DNA of 64,000 bases from Elusimicrobiota bacterium (GCA_016194745.1 JACQBA010000009.1:140058-204057), one strand, 5' to 3'. Positions 50,212 to 58,127 are shown, numbered from the stretch's first letter. The notes: generated by a model from the sequence alone, not told the origin. Numbers and translations: made by a program.

Positions 50212-51690
50212 GTGCCGAGGCCCCTCGCGACGATGACGGCCGCCCTCCTGGCGTTCGCCCCCGCGTACGCGGCCTCGCCGTCGCCGTCCCCTCTTGAAGC
50301 CGCCCGCGCACTGGGCGTGCCGGCGGTGCAAGGCGCGCCCGTCGTACAAACGTCCGCCCAGAACTCCCGCTGGACGAACGGCTCCTTCGACAGTCCCGTC
50401 GACGGCAGCGCCATCCGTTACAAGAGGCTCGCCGCACCCGCCGGCTCGCGCGGCCCCTCCCGCATCTTCGTCGGCGGCCTCGCCCTGGCGGGGTTCGACT
50501 CGCTCTTCATGACCCAGCGACCGCCCGCGGCGGACCAGTACTTCATGTCGCTGCGCGGGCACCCGCCGAGCGCATGGAGCCGCGTCCAATCGCCGCTCGA
50601 CTCCGACGCCCGGGAACTCGCGAGGATGATCACGGTCGCCGCGCGCACGGCCGGCAACGGCAGGATCGAGCTCGTCCTTCACTCCTTCGGCGCGATGATC
50701 GTCCAGCGCCTTGCTCAGATGCGGGAGGACGACGCCTTCCCCGAGACGCGCGACGCCCTCCGCCTTCTGCGGGGCGGACGCCTCGTCCTCCTCAACGCGA
50801 CGACGCACTTCGAGGGTTCCGAGCGCATGGCCGGACGCGAGTTCGAGCAGATGGGCAAGGCGACCCGCGCTTTCGTCGACTGGCTCGACGTGATGGACGC
50901 CTCGGCGAGCATGATGCGCAGGATCGCGGAGACCCGCGCCGGGGATTCCCCCCAAGTACGACTCCTCGTCGCCCAGATGCGCGAGCAGCGCCGGCAAGCC
51001 GCCGAGTGGATCCGGCGGACCGACGCCTACTACGAGGCCTGGGGCCGCTTGGCCGAGATGAACCCGTTCCTCGCCCCGCAGGCGCGCGCCTTCCTCGCGA
51101 TGTGGCGCTCGCAGCGCGACGAGGCCCTCGCCTGGATCGCGCGCGTCGACGCGGCGACCGACGAGTGGGAGCGCTCGGCCGAGATGAATCCCGTCCTCGC
51201 CGCGCAGCTGCGCGCGGCGCTCGCGGCGTGGTCCGTCCAGCGCGACGCAGCCCTCGCCCTCGGCGCGAAGCAGGCAGCGGAACTCATGCGCAAGGACCTG
51301 CAGGAAGCGTGGGACCCCGCGATCGATTCGGTCCGCCGCGGCTACCTCCGCGACCTCGACAAGAACGCAAAGGACCCGGGCTGGCAGGAGGCGCTCCTGC
51401 GGCGCACGAGCGACATGTTCCGTCTCGAATTCACCCGCGCCGACGCCGAGCATCTCCTAGGCCTCGGCCTCGAGATCGTCCTCGTCTACGCGACGAAGGA
51501 CAAGCTGCTCAATTGGGAGAGCGGCAAGGCGCTGTTCGAACTCCTCGGCCTGCGCGCCCCGGCCGCCATGCCGCCGGCGGGGACCGTCCTGCGGGACCCC
51601 TCGGGCCGCGTGCGGGCCCACATCGTCGAAGGCGACCACTACTTCCCGTGGAAGAATCCCTCGGGACTCTCGAGGATCCTCGACCCGTGA
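50212..51690 (+). CDS. exported alpha/beta-hydrolase-like protein
   Basis: 492 residues from GTG 50212, which has TATAAT exactly 6 bases upstream; ATG 50233 is an alternative. Signal peptide (MPRPLATMTAALLAFAPAYA). The fold is hydrolase-like: IFVGGLALAGFDS, nucleophile region LVLHSFGAMIVQRL (S in H-S-F-G), VLVYATKDKLLN for the acid and VEGDHYFPW for the histidine. A helical insertion of about 200 residues (helices with MREQRRQAAEWIRR, RAFLAMWRSQRDEAL) separates the nucleophile from the acid. The stop overlaps the next gene's start (GTGA). Confidence 0.7.
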   Translation: MPRPLATMTAALLAFAPAYAASPSPSPLEAARALGVPAVQGAPVVQTSAQNSRWTNGSFDSPVDGSAIRYKRLAAPAGSRGPSRIFVGGLALAGFDSLFMTQRPPAADQYFMSLRGHPPSAWSRVQSPLDSDARELARMITVAARTAGNGRIELVLHSFGAMIVQRLAQMREDDAFPETRDALRLLRGGRLVLLNATTHFEGSERMAGREFEQMGKATRAFVDWLDVMDASASMMRRIAETRAGDSPQVRLLVAQMREQRRQAAEWIRRTDAYYEAWGRLAEMNPFLAPQARAFLAMWRSQRDEALAWIARVDAATDEWERSAEMNPVLAAQLRAALAAWSVQRDAALALGAKQAAELMRKDLQEAWDPAIDSVRRGYLRDLDKNAKDPGWQEALLRRTSDMFRLEFTRADAEHLLGLGLEIVLVYATKDKLLNWESGKALFELLGLRAPAAMPPAGTVLRDPSGRVRAHIVEGDHYFPWKNPSGLSRILDP

Positions 51691-52838
51691 GCGTCGTGCG
51701 CGTCTTCGGCATGCGCCTGGGCCCCGGCCCGCGTCCGCACGCGACGCGAGAGGACGTGGCGGACCTGACGACGCTCCCGCTCCGCGCCAAGGGAGAGGTG
51801 CCCCTCGACGCGCTCCTCATCGCGCCGCCCGTCGCCGCTTGGCCGAAGCTCGAGGCGCCCGTACCGGGCCTCCTCGTCCAGGGCACGCTGCCCGACGATG
51901 CCCAGGCGCGGCTCGTGCTGCGCGTTCCCAAGGAGTGGAACGGACGTCTCGTCGTCTCGGCCTCTCCCGGCGTCCTCGGTGAGCTCTGCTACGACGTGTA
52001 TTGGTCCGATTTTCTCCTCCCCCGCGGCTACGCATTCGCCGCGATGGACAAGGGGCTGCACGCGGTGCTGGACGGCAGCACGCTGTTCGTGGCCCAGGGC
52101 CCCGAGACCAAGAAGCGTCTCTGGTACCCTAGATTTAAGAACCTCGCCGAGTTCGCCGCCGAGGAGTGCCGAGCCAAGCGCGGGCGCCGCCCGGAAGCGA
52201 TCTACGCGGTCGGGGTTTCCAACGGGGGCTACCTCGCCCGGCGCGCGGCGGAGGAAGGCGCGCCGTTCCACGCCGCCATCGACGTCTCCGGCGTCTTCTG
52301 GAACGCGTCCCCCGGCAACCTTCTGGCGCAGCTCGCCGCCTGCTTGGCCGCGACCTCCGGGGCCGAGTGGGACCGCGGGGCGCTCGCGAGGGCCGGGCTG
52401 CCGGTCGACCCGGATTGGGACGACGTCCTGCGCTACTACCGCCAAGTCTACTGGGACGCGACATTTCGCCTGCTCTGCGGCGACCTGGACCCGGAGTTCT
52501 CCGGCCCCGCGGAGGCGTATCGCTGGAGCGAGCGGCCGCCCGCCGTCCACGCCGCGGCGCGGGAGATCGAGAACACGGGAGACTTGAAGGTCCCGCTCGT
52601 CTCCCTCGCGGGCGCCTTCGACTTTCTGATCCCGCCCGCGCGGAACGCCGAGGCGTACGCGGAGCTCGTGCGCTCCCGCGGCAAGGCGGCCCTCCACGAG
52701 CTGATCGTCGTGCCCCTCGCGACCCACGTCGACCGCGACGCGGACATGTTCCAGCGCGTCACGCCGATCATGCCCCGCGCCCACCAGGCCTTCGAGGACT
52801 TGGCCCGCCGCGTCGAAGGCGCCCTCGCCTCCCGTTGA
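51687..52838 (+). CDS. alpha/beta hydrolase, tannase/oligomer-hydrolase-like
   Basis: 383 residues from GTG 51687, overlapping the preceding stop. No signal peptide. LVLRVPKEWNGRLVVSASPG and the large nucleophile motif VGVSNGGYLARRA (G-x-S-x-G-G) are followed by SLAGAFDFLIPP (acid) and LATHVDRDADMF (histidine). The pattern fits hydrolases of ester oligomers (tannase or hydroxybutyrate-oligomer hydrolase types), but the substrate is inferred mainly from neighbours: a PHB-depolymerase-like protein and a fatty-acid/PHA-type operon. Confidence 0.72.
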   Translation: MSVVRVFGMRLGPGPRPHATREDVADLTTLPLRAKGEVPLDALLIAPPVAAWPKLEAPVPGLLVQGTLPDDAQARLVLRVPKEWNGRLVVSASPGVLGELCYDVYWSDFLLPRGYAFAAMDKGLHAVLDGSTLFVAQGPETKKRLWYPRFKNLAEFAAEECRAKRGRRPEAIYAVGVSNGGYLARRAAEEGAPFHAAIDVSGVFWNASPGNLLAQLAACLAATSGAEWDRGALARAGLPVDPDWDDVLRYYRQVYWDATFRLLCGDLDPEFSGPAEAYRWSERPPAVHAAAREIENTGDLKVPLVSLAGAFDFLIPPARNAEAYAELVRSRGKAALHELIVVPLATHVDRDADMFQRVTPIMPRAHQAFEDLARRVEGALASR

Positions 52839-52851
52839 ATCCGACGCACGC

Positions 52852-52880
52852 TTGACACCCCCCGCGCATAGTTCTATTAT
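52852..52880 (+). promoter_or_regulatory. sigma-70 promoter of the tetR operon
   Basis: TTGACA (52852-52857), a 17-base spacer and TATTAT (52875-52880) form a near-consensus promoter, the best in the window. Expected transcription start is near 52887, about 12 bases before the ATG at 52899. Confidence 0.88.
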
Positions 52881-52898
52881 GAACGTACGTTCGTTCAT
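52879..52898. promoter_or_regulatory. TetR-family operator
   Basis: ATGAACG and CGTTCAT are perfect inverted arms around TACGTT, and an inner 12-bp palindrome GAACGTACGTTC lies at 52881-52892. The site overlaps the -10 box and the start of transcription, so a bound repressor would block the promoter. Autoregulation by the TetR protein encoded next is likely. Similar GAACG/CGTTC operators are known for fatty-acid regulators of this family. Confidence 0.82.
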
Positions 52899-53555
52899 AT
52901 GCCCATCACCGAAACCAACAAAGACGTCATCCTAAGCGCCGCGGCCGAGCTCTTCCTGCGCCGGGGATTCCACGGCACCTCGACGCGAGACATCGCGGAG
53001 AAGGCGGGCGTCTCCCTCGGGAACATCTACAACCACTTCAAGACCAAGGAGGAGGTCTTCGCGACCCTCCTCGCGCGCTACGAGGCGCAGTACTTCCAGC
53101 CCGGCCATCCCTTATATAGGGTACTGTCCGAGACGCCCTTCCCGGACAACATCGAGAAGATCGCCTCGGCGAGCCGCGAGTCGGTGGAGCGCTTCCGGGA
53201 GTACATTCTCCTCATCTACGTCGACGTCGTCGAGTTCGACGCCAAGCACATCGCCCGGCTCTTCGGGAGCATGCGGTCCCGCTACTCCGAGCTGCTCAGC
53301 CGAGGCAACGGGGGCAAGCCCCCCGCTCTCGCGCCGGGCGTGGATCCCTCCACGGCCCTCATGCTCGTCACCTGGAGCTTCTTCAACTACTTCATCATGG
53401 AGAAGCTCTTCGGCGTGCGCGGGCACTACGGGCTCGCGGACGACGATGTCGTCAAGCAGTTCGCCGCTATTTTCAGAAACGGAATACTGCCTTCGCCCCG
53501 CCCCTCTCCCGCAAGCGGGCGAGGGAAGGGTGCGGGCAATAGGAGAAAACGATGA
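52899..53555 (+). CDS. TetR-family transcriptional regulator
   Basis: 218 residues. The N-terminal helix-turn-helix reads AAAELFLRRGFHGTSTRDIAEKAGVSLGNIYNHFKTKEEV (residues about 13-52) in overlapping segments. The C-terminal ligand domain is all-helical. The last 20 residues (PSPRPSPASGRG and on) are encoded by a REP-like palindrome and are unlike the rest. No SD precedes the ATG. The stop overlaps the fabG-like start (ATGA). It probably represses its own operon, responding to an acyl-CoA or similar ligand (inference). Confidence 0.92.
   Translation: MPITETNKDVILSAAAELFLRRGFHGTSTRDIAEKAGVSLGNIYNHFKTKEEVFATLLARYEAQYFQPGHPLYRVLSETPFPDNIEKIASASRESVERFREYILLIYVDVVEFDAKHIARLFGSMRSRYSELLSRGNGGKPPALAPGVDPSTALMLVTWSFFNYFIMEKLFGVRGHYGLADDDVVKQFAAIFRNGILPSPRPSPASGRGKGAGNRRKR
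53491..53536. repeat. REP-like palindrome within the tetR 3' end
   Basis: CTCTCCCGC and GCGGGCGAG arms around AA, inside CGCCCCGCCC...GAGGGAAGGGTGCGGGC, form a hairpin of the same type as 27207-27258. It supplies the last 20 codons of tetR and ends just before the GGAG site of the fabG-like gene. Confidence 0.72.
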
Positions 53556-54295
53556 ACGTCAAAGACAAGGTCGTCATGATCACCGGAGCCGCGCGCGGCA
53601 TCGGCCGCACCGCGGTCCAGCTCTTCCTCGCCGCCGGGGCGAAGGTCGCCATGTGCGACATCAACGAGGAGCAGCTCCAGGCGACGCGCGGCGACTTGGA
53701 CCCCGAGGGCGCGCGCCCGCTGCTCGCCGTGCCGCTGAACGTGGCGGACCGCGCGTCGGTCGACGCGGCGGTGAAGACCGTGACCGCGGCCTGGGGACGC
53801 ATCGACGTCCTCGTCAACAACGCCGGCATCACCCGGGACGCGATGCTCCACAAGCTCGCGGAAGAAGACTTCGATCGAGTCATCTCGGTGAACCTCAAAG
53901 GCGTCTTCAACTGCACTCAAGCGGTCGTCCCCGTCATGAGCGCCCAGAAGAGCGGGGCGATCATCAACACCTCCTCGATCGTCGGCGTCTACGGCAACGT
54001 CGGCCAGACGAACTACGCGGCCGCGAAGGCGGGGCTCATCGGCATGACGAAGACGTGGGCGAAAGAGCTCGGCCGCCACGGCATCACCGTCAACGCCGTC
54101 GCCCCGGGCTTCACGATGACGGAGATGCTCGCGACCGTCCCGGAGAAAGTCCTGGACGGCGTCAGGAACAACACGCCGCTCAAGCGTCTCGGCGCGCCCG
54201 AGGACATCGGCAACGCTTACCTTTTCCTCGGCTCGAAGGAAGCGTCCTTCATCACGGGGCAAGTGCTCGGCGTCGACGGCGGCCTCGTCCTCTAA
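53552..54295 (+). CDS. fabG: SDR-family 3-oxoacyl-ACP / acetoacetyl-CoA reductase
   Basis: 247 residues. Cofactor motif TGAARGIGRT, NNAGITRD, catalytic NTSSIVGVYGNVGQTNYAAAK with Ser-Tyr-Lys, and SDR C-terminal ITGQVLGVDGG. It belongs to the FabG/PhaB group and uses NADPH to reduce 3-ketoacyl groups. GGAG is 7 bases upstream; the ATG overlaps the tetR stop. With KASIII and an acyl-CoA synthetase downstream it may make or degrade short-chain hydroxyacyl units rather than serve bulk fatty-acid synthesis. The gene symbol is by family only. Confidence 0.9.
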   Translation: MNVKDKVVMITGAARGIGRTAVQLFLAAGAKVAMCDINEEQLQATRGDLDPEGARPLLAVPLNVADRASVDAAVKTVTAAWGRIDVLVNNAGITRDAMLHKLAEEDFDRVISVNLKGVFNCTQAVVPVMSAQKSGAIINTSSIVGVYGNVGQTNYAAAKAGLIGMTKTWAKELGRHGITVNAVAPGFTMTEMLATVPEKVLDGVRNNTPLKRLGAPEDIGNAYLFLGSKEASFITGQVLGVDGGLVL

Positions 54296-54306
54296 AGGAG
54301 AACCCC

Positions 54307-55287
54307 ATGCCCAAGATCGTTTCCACCGGAATCAGAGTGCCGGAAAAGCTCGTATCCAACGAGGACCTCTACGCCCGCTTCGGCCGCGAGACCCTCGAGT
54401 CCGTGTTTGCCCGCATCGGCCACGGGGCGAGGTACCATTCGGCCCCGGAAGAGTCCTCCGGCGACCATGCTGTGCGCGCGGCCGAGGACGCCCTCGCGGC
54501 GGCGGAAATGCGCCCCGAGGAGATCGACCTCCTCATCGTCGCGACCGACACCCCGGCCTTCCTCTCCCCCGCCACGGCGGCCTTCGTTCAGCATCGGCTC
54601 GGCGCCAAGAACGCCGCGGCGTTCGACGTCAACTGCGCGTGCGCGGCCTTCGTCACCGCGATGGACATCGCGGCGAAGTACCTCGGCGGGGACGCGCAGT
54701 ACAAGACGGCGCTCGTGGTCGGCACGTACGCCATGTCCAAGTTTCTCGATCCAAAGGACGCCAACACGTACCCGCTCTTCGGCGACGGAGCGGGCGCGGT
54801 GATACTCCGCAAGGATCCGGGCGAGACCCATCTCCTCAGCTCCCGCCTCACGGCCGACGGCTCCTACTGGGACTACATGGGCATCTACGGCGGCGGCTCC
54901 GCCGCGGTGGCGAGCCCCGAGGTCGTCGCCGCGGGAACGCACAACGTGCGCATTCTCAAGAAGTTCCCCGCGACACTGAACAAGGACCAATGGCCGCCGC
55001 TCGTGCGCCGAACCCTGGAGAAGGGCAAGCTCGAGGTCCAGGACGTCGACCTTTTCATCTTTACGCAGATCCGGCGCTTCACGATCGAGCAGGTGATGGA
55101 GGAGTTCGGCCTCCCTATGGAGCGCACGCACTGCATCATGGACAAGTGGGGCTATACCGGCTCGGCCTGCATCCCGATGGCCCTTCACGACGCGATCGCG
55201 GCCGGAAAGCTACGGCGCGGCCAGCGCCTCGTGCTGTGCGCCTCGGGCGGAGGCTACGCGATGGCGTGCCTCGCCATCACCTACTGA
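54307..55287 (+). CDS. FabH-like beta-ketoacyl synthase III lacking the usual His/Asn
   Basis: 326 residues; GGAG 6 bases upstream of ATG 54307. KASIII landmarks: RIGHGARYHS (as FabH RTGI), FDVNCACAAF with nucleophile Cys112, YPLFGDGAGAVIL and GYTGSACIPMAL. At the position of the catalytic PHQAN the sequence reads FTQIRR, and the Asn of GNTSAAS is Tyr. So of the Cys-His-Asn triad only Cys is visible. Some KASIII-like acyltransferases lack the decarboxylation residues. It could transfer acyl groups rather than condense with malonyl-ACP. Confidence 0.85.
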   Translation: MPKIVSTGIRVPEKLVSNEDLYARFGRETLESVFARIGHGARYHSAPEESSGDHAVRAAEDALAAAEMRPEEIDLLIVATDTPAFLSPATAAFVQHRLGAKNAAAFDVNCACAAFVTAMDIAAKYLGGDAQYKTALVVGTYAMSKFLDPKDANTYPLFGDGAGAVILRKDPGETHLLSSRLTADGSYWDYMGIYGGGSAAVASPEVVAAGTHNVRILKKFPATLNKDQWPPLVRRTLEKGKLEVQDVDLFIFTQIRRFTIEQVMEEFGLPMERTHCIMDKWGYTGSACIPMALHDAIAAGKLRRGQRLVLCASGGGYAMACLAITY

Positions 55288-55289
55288 CC

Positions 55290-56762
55290 GTGCTCGCCGA
55301 GCTCGAAGCGGCCGCGACGCGCAGCCCGGAGAAGACCGCCCTCGTCGACGACAGCGCGGGGTGCTCCTACGACTACGCGGCTCTTCTCGCGCGCTCGCGC
55401 GAGCTCGGCCGACGCCTCCATGAGCTCGGCGTTGGCGCGGGGGACCGCGTCGCCGTGCTCGCGAACAACCGCGCGGAGACGATCTTCCTCCTCTTCGCCT
55501 GCGCCGAACGCGGCGCGATCCTGGCCCCGTTGAACCACCGCCTCGCCCTCCCGGAACTGGAGACGGTCCTCGCCGACTGCTCGCCCAAGCTCCTTCTCTA
55601 TGGCCGCGAGTTCGCCGAGACCGCCGCCGCGCTCGCTATCCCCGGCCTAACGCCTCTTCCCATCGGCGGCCTGGCCGAATCGGGGTCAGACATGAAGTTG
55701 TGTAAGTATTCCGGGGACAACTTACATAACTTCATGTCTGACCCCGAAGTTCCCGTCTTGATACTTTACACCTCCGGCACGACGGGGGCGCCCAAGGGGG
55801 TCGTCTTGAGCCGCGGCATGATCCTCGCCAACGCCCGACAGACGCGCGAGGGCTGGGGGCTCAATCACGACGACGCGACCGTGACGTGCGCTCCGCTGTT
55901 TCACACGGGCGGCTGGAACGTGCTGACCTTGCCCCTCCTCCTGGCCGGCGGAACGGTCGATCTCCACGAGAGGTTCGACGCGCGCGCCGTCGCCGAGGCG
56001 GCCGCGCGCGGACGCGCCACGGTGCTCTTCGGCGTGCCGACGATGTACCAGATGCTCCTCGAGCACAAGGCCCTCCTCGCCTCGCCCTCGAGCCGCCTGC
56101 GCTTCGTGATCTCGGGAGGCGCGCCCTGCCCCAAGCCGGTCATCTCCGAGTACCTGGCGTCCGGGATCAACTTCCGCCAGGGGTTCGGCATGACGGAGGC
56201 CGGTCCCAATTGCTTTTGCTTTCCCCCCTCCGCCGTCGAGGAGAAGATGGGCTCGGTCGGCATGACGATGCCCGGCACGCGCATGCGCCTCATGGACGGC
56301 GAGCTGCAGATCGCGGGCCCGCACCTTTTCAGCGGCTACTGGAACCGGCCGACGGAGACGGGCGAGACGCTCGCGGACGGCTGGGTCCGGACCGGGGATT
56401 TGGCCGAGCGGGACGAGGACGGTTTCTGGTGGATCCTCGGCCGCCGCAAGGACATGTTCATTTCGGGTGGCGAGAACGTCTACCCGGCGGAGGTCGAGCA
56501 GGTCCTGGCCGCCCATCCGGCCGTCGCCGAGGCGGCGGTGATCGGCGTGGCCGACGCCCGCTGGCAGGAGGTCGGCATGGCCTTCGTCGTGCCGCGCCCC
56601 GGCCACGCGCTCGACGCGGAGCTCCTGCGGCGCTTTTGCGACGGCCGCCTCGCCCGCTACAAGCAGCCCAAGGCCTACGAGTTCCTCGACGCGCTGCCCA
56701 AGAACGAGGTCGGCAAGGTCCAGAAGCGCGAACTCGCTACGCGCGCGGCTTGTCGGCCGTGA
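55290..56762 (+). CDS. acyl-CoA synthetase (AMP-forming)
   Basis: 490 residues from GTG 55290, two bases after the KASIII stop. The adenylate-forming motifs are intact: LYTSGTTGAPKGVVLS, GFGMTEAG, GWVRTGDLA, GRRKDMFISGGENVYPAEVE and the C-terminal lysine in KNEVGKVQKREL. A 22-codon insertion (SGSDMKLCKYSG and on) made by a palindromic element lies just before the P-loop, in a linker. It is in frame, so activity is probably kept. The 3' end overlaps the convergent methyltransferase by 26 bases. Confidence 0.9.
   Translation: MLAELEAAATRSPEKTALVDDSAGCSYDYAALLARSRELGRRLHELGVGAGDRVAVLANNRAETIFLLFACAERGAILAPLNHRLALPELETVLADCSPKLLLYGREFAETAAALAIPGLTPLPIGGLAESGSDMKLCKYSGDNLHNFMSDPEVPVLILYTSGTTGAPKGVVLSRGMILANARQTREGWGLNHDDATVTCAPLFHTGGWNVLTLPLLLAGGTVDLHERFDARAVAEAAARGRATVLFGVPTMYQMLLEHKALLASPSSRLRFVISGGAPCPKPVISEYLASGINFRQGFGMTEAGPNCFCFPPSAVEEKMGSVGMTMPGTRMRLMDGELQIAGPHLFSGYWNRPTETGETLADGWVRTGDLAERDEDGFWWILGRRKDMFISGGENVYPAEVEQVLAAHPAVAEAAVIGVADARWQEVGMAFVVPRPGHALDAELLRRFCDGRLARYKQPKAYEFLDALPKNEVGKVQKRELATRAACRP
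55681..55746. repeat. 66-bp palindromic mobile element inside the acyl-CoA synthetase
   Basis: CGGGGTCAGACATGAAGTT (55681-55699) and its complement (55728-55746) continue to a 27-bp stem with one mismatch, around a 12-base centre. 66 bases equal 22 codons, so the frame is kept. The GTCAGACAT ends resemble those of the element at 57603-57661. It looks like a REP/MITE-type element. Confidence 0.85.
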
Positions 56763-57612
56763 CGATCACGTAGTCCATCCGCGAGAAACCGAAGCTGTCG
56801 TCGAGGCTGGAGCGCCAGATCCGGCGGATCCACGGGTTCATCCGCCGCGCCACCTCGGGCGAATCGAGACGGCGCCTGGAGAACTCGACGAACGGACGGA
56901 CCCTGTCGGCGATGGACCGCACGCGGACGCCGCGGAAGCCCGCCGCCTCGAGTTTTTCTCGATAAGCCGTCTGCCCGTACATGTTGACGGCCGGGATCTG
57001 CCAAAAGGAGCGGCTGAAGTAGTCGCCGAGCCGGCCGCTCAGGCCCGGCGACGGCAAGCCTTCCCGCGGGATGATGTCGGCCGTCGCCAGACGTCCGCCC
57101 GGGCGCAGCACCCGAAAGGCCTCCCGGAAGAACGCCTCGCGCGTGTCGTAGTGGAAAGCGGTTTCGAGCGCGAGGACCTTGTCGAACGTCGCCGCGTCGA
57201 AGGGCACCGCGGTGGCCGACGCGTGGCGAAGGTCGACGGTCGAGGCAAGCCCCCTCTCCGAGACGCGGCGCTTGGCCGTCTCGACCTGCGAGGCCGTGAT
57301 GTTCAAGCCGACGATGCGCTTGGGGCGCAGCGCGCTCGCCCAATACATGTCCTGGTCCGCGAACCCGAAGCCGCAGTCGAGGACCTCGTCTCCCGCCCGG
57401 ACCTCGGCCGCGTCGGACAGCACCTTGGCCAGCGCCTGGCAGGCGTCGTCGTACGTCGCCGCCCCGTCCCAATACCCGAGGTTCAAGTACAGCGAGTTCT
57501 CGCCCAGATTGTTGTTCGTCGACAGAAGATCGTAGACCCGCGACGCGCGGTTCTTGTTCGGCGCGGCCATGAGCCAAAGCAGTCGTAGCGTATCGAGCAT
57601 GATGTCAGACAT
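56737..57612 (-). CDS. SAM-dependent methyltransferase
   Basis: 291 residues from ATG 57612, which lies inside a palindromic element; ATG 57600 (MLDTLRLLWL) is the likely older start and would give 287 residues. Class I methyltransferase motifs: VLDCGFGFADQ (I), IVGLNITASQ (II), FDKVLALETAFHYD (IV) and VLRPGGRLATADI (V). The group resembles sterol or natural-product O/C-methyltransferases. YFSRSFWQIPAVNMYG is typical of substrate-binding inserts. The substrate is unknown. Confidence 0.87.
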   Translation of the reverse strand: MSDIMLDTLRLLWLMAAPNKNRASRVYDLLSTNNNLGENSLYLNLGYWDGAATYDDACQALAKVLSDAAEVRAGDEVLDCGFGFADQDMYWASALRPKRIVGLNITASQVETAKRRVSERGLASTVDLRHASATAVPFDAATFDKVLALETAFHYDTREAFFREAFRVLRPGGRLATADIIPREGLPSPGLSGRLGDYFSRSFWQIPAVNMYGQTAYREKLEAAGFRGVRVRSIADRVRPFVEFSRRRLDSPEVARRMNPWIRRIWRSSLDDSFGFSRMDYVIVTADKPRA

Positions 57613-57661
57613 TAACTTATTTGTCTTTTCGTCGAAAAGACAAATAAGATAATGTCAGACA
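57603..57661. repeat. palindromic element giving start codons to two divergent genes
   Basis: Stem 57603-57631 with 57633-57661 (29 bp, two mismatches), centre T at 57632. The arms carry ATGTCTGAC/ATGTCAGAC so that an ATG lies on each strand at equal distance (57612 minus, 57652 plus). The M-S-D starts of both flanking genes derive from it. The TGTCAGAC ends relate it to 55681-55746. Confidence 0.8.
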
Positions 57662-58068
57662 CCCGAATGAACATCAACGAGAACTTCGACGTGTCGCCGG
57701 GGAAGGTGGCGGAGCTCAAGGCGCGCATCGAACGGCTCCGCGTCGATCTGCGGCTCGTCGAGGAGAGCTTCATCCGCGGCGGCGGCAAGGGCGGGCAGAA
57801 GATCAACAAGACCGCCAACTGCGTCCAGCTGCGCTATCCCCCGATGGACTTGGTCGTGCGCGTCCAGCGAGAGAGGAAACGAACCGTCAATCGCTTCCTC
57901 GCACTGCGCGAGCTCGTCGACCGCATCGAGATGAAGGTCTCGCCGGAGACCTCCGAGCGCCTGCAGGAGATCGAGCGGCTGCGGCGGCGCAAGGCCCGTC
58001 GCGGGGCGCGCGGGCGGGACAAGTATGCTCCGGCAGCCCCCTCCGACAACACGGGCCCTACGTCCTAG
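57652..58068 (+). CDS. release-factor-like peptidyl-tRNA hydrolase (RF-1 domain)
   Basis: 138 residues. The RF-1 domain is clear: ESFIRGGGKGGQKINKTANC with the catalytic GGQ, then LRYPPMDLVVRVQRERKRTVN. It lacks codon-recognition domains, so it resembles ArfB/ICT1 or mtRF-R-type rescue proteins that free stalled ribosomes. The basic C-terminal tail (RRRKARRGARGRDK) would enter the mRNA channel as in ArfB. The first residues MSDTR are encoded by a palindromic element; Met 57667 (MNINENF) is an alternative start. Confidence 0.88.
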   Translation: MSDTRMNINENFDVSPGKVAELKARIERLRVDLRLVEESFIRGGGKGGQKINKTANCVQLRYPPMDLVVRVQRERKRTVNRFLALRELVDRIEMKVSPETSERLQEIERLRRRKARRGARGRDKYAPAAPSDNTGPTS

Positions 58069-58127
58069 AGCGCGCGGCCCGAACCGACCTGGGCGACGTT
58101 TTGCGGAATCTGTATAGTCTATCTTGG

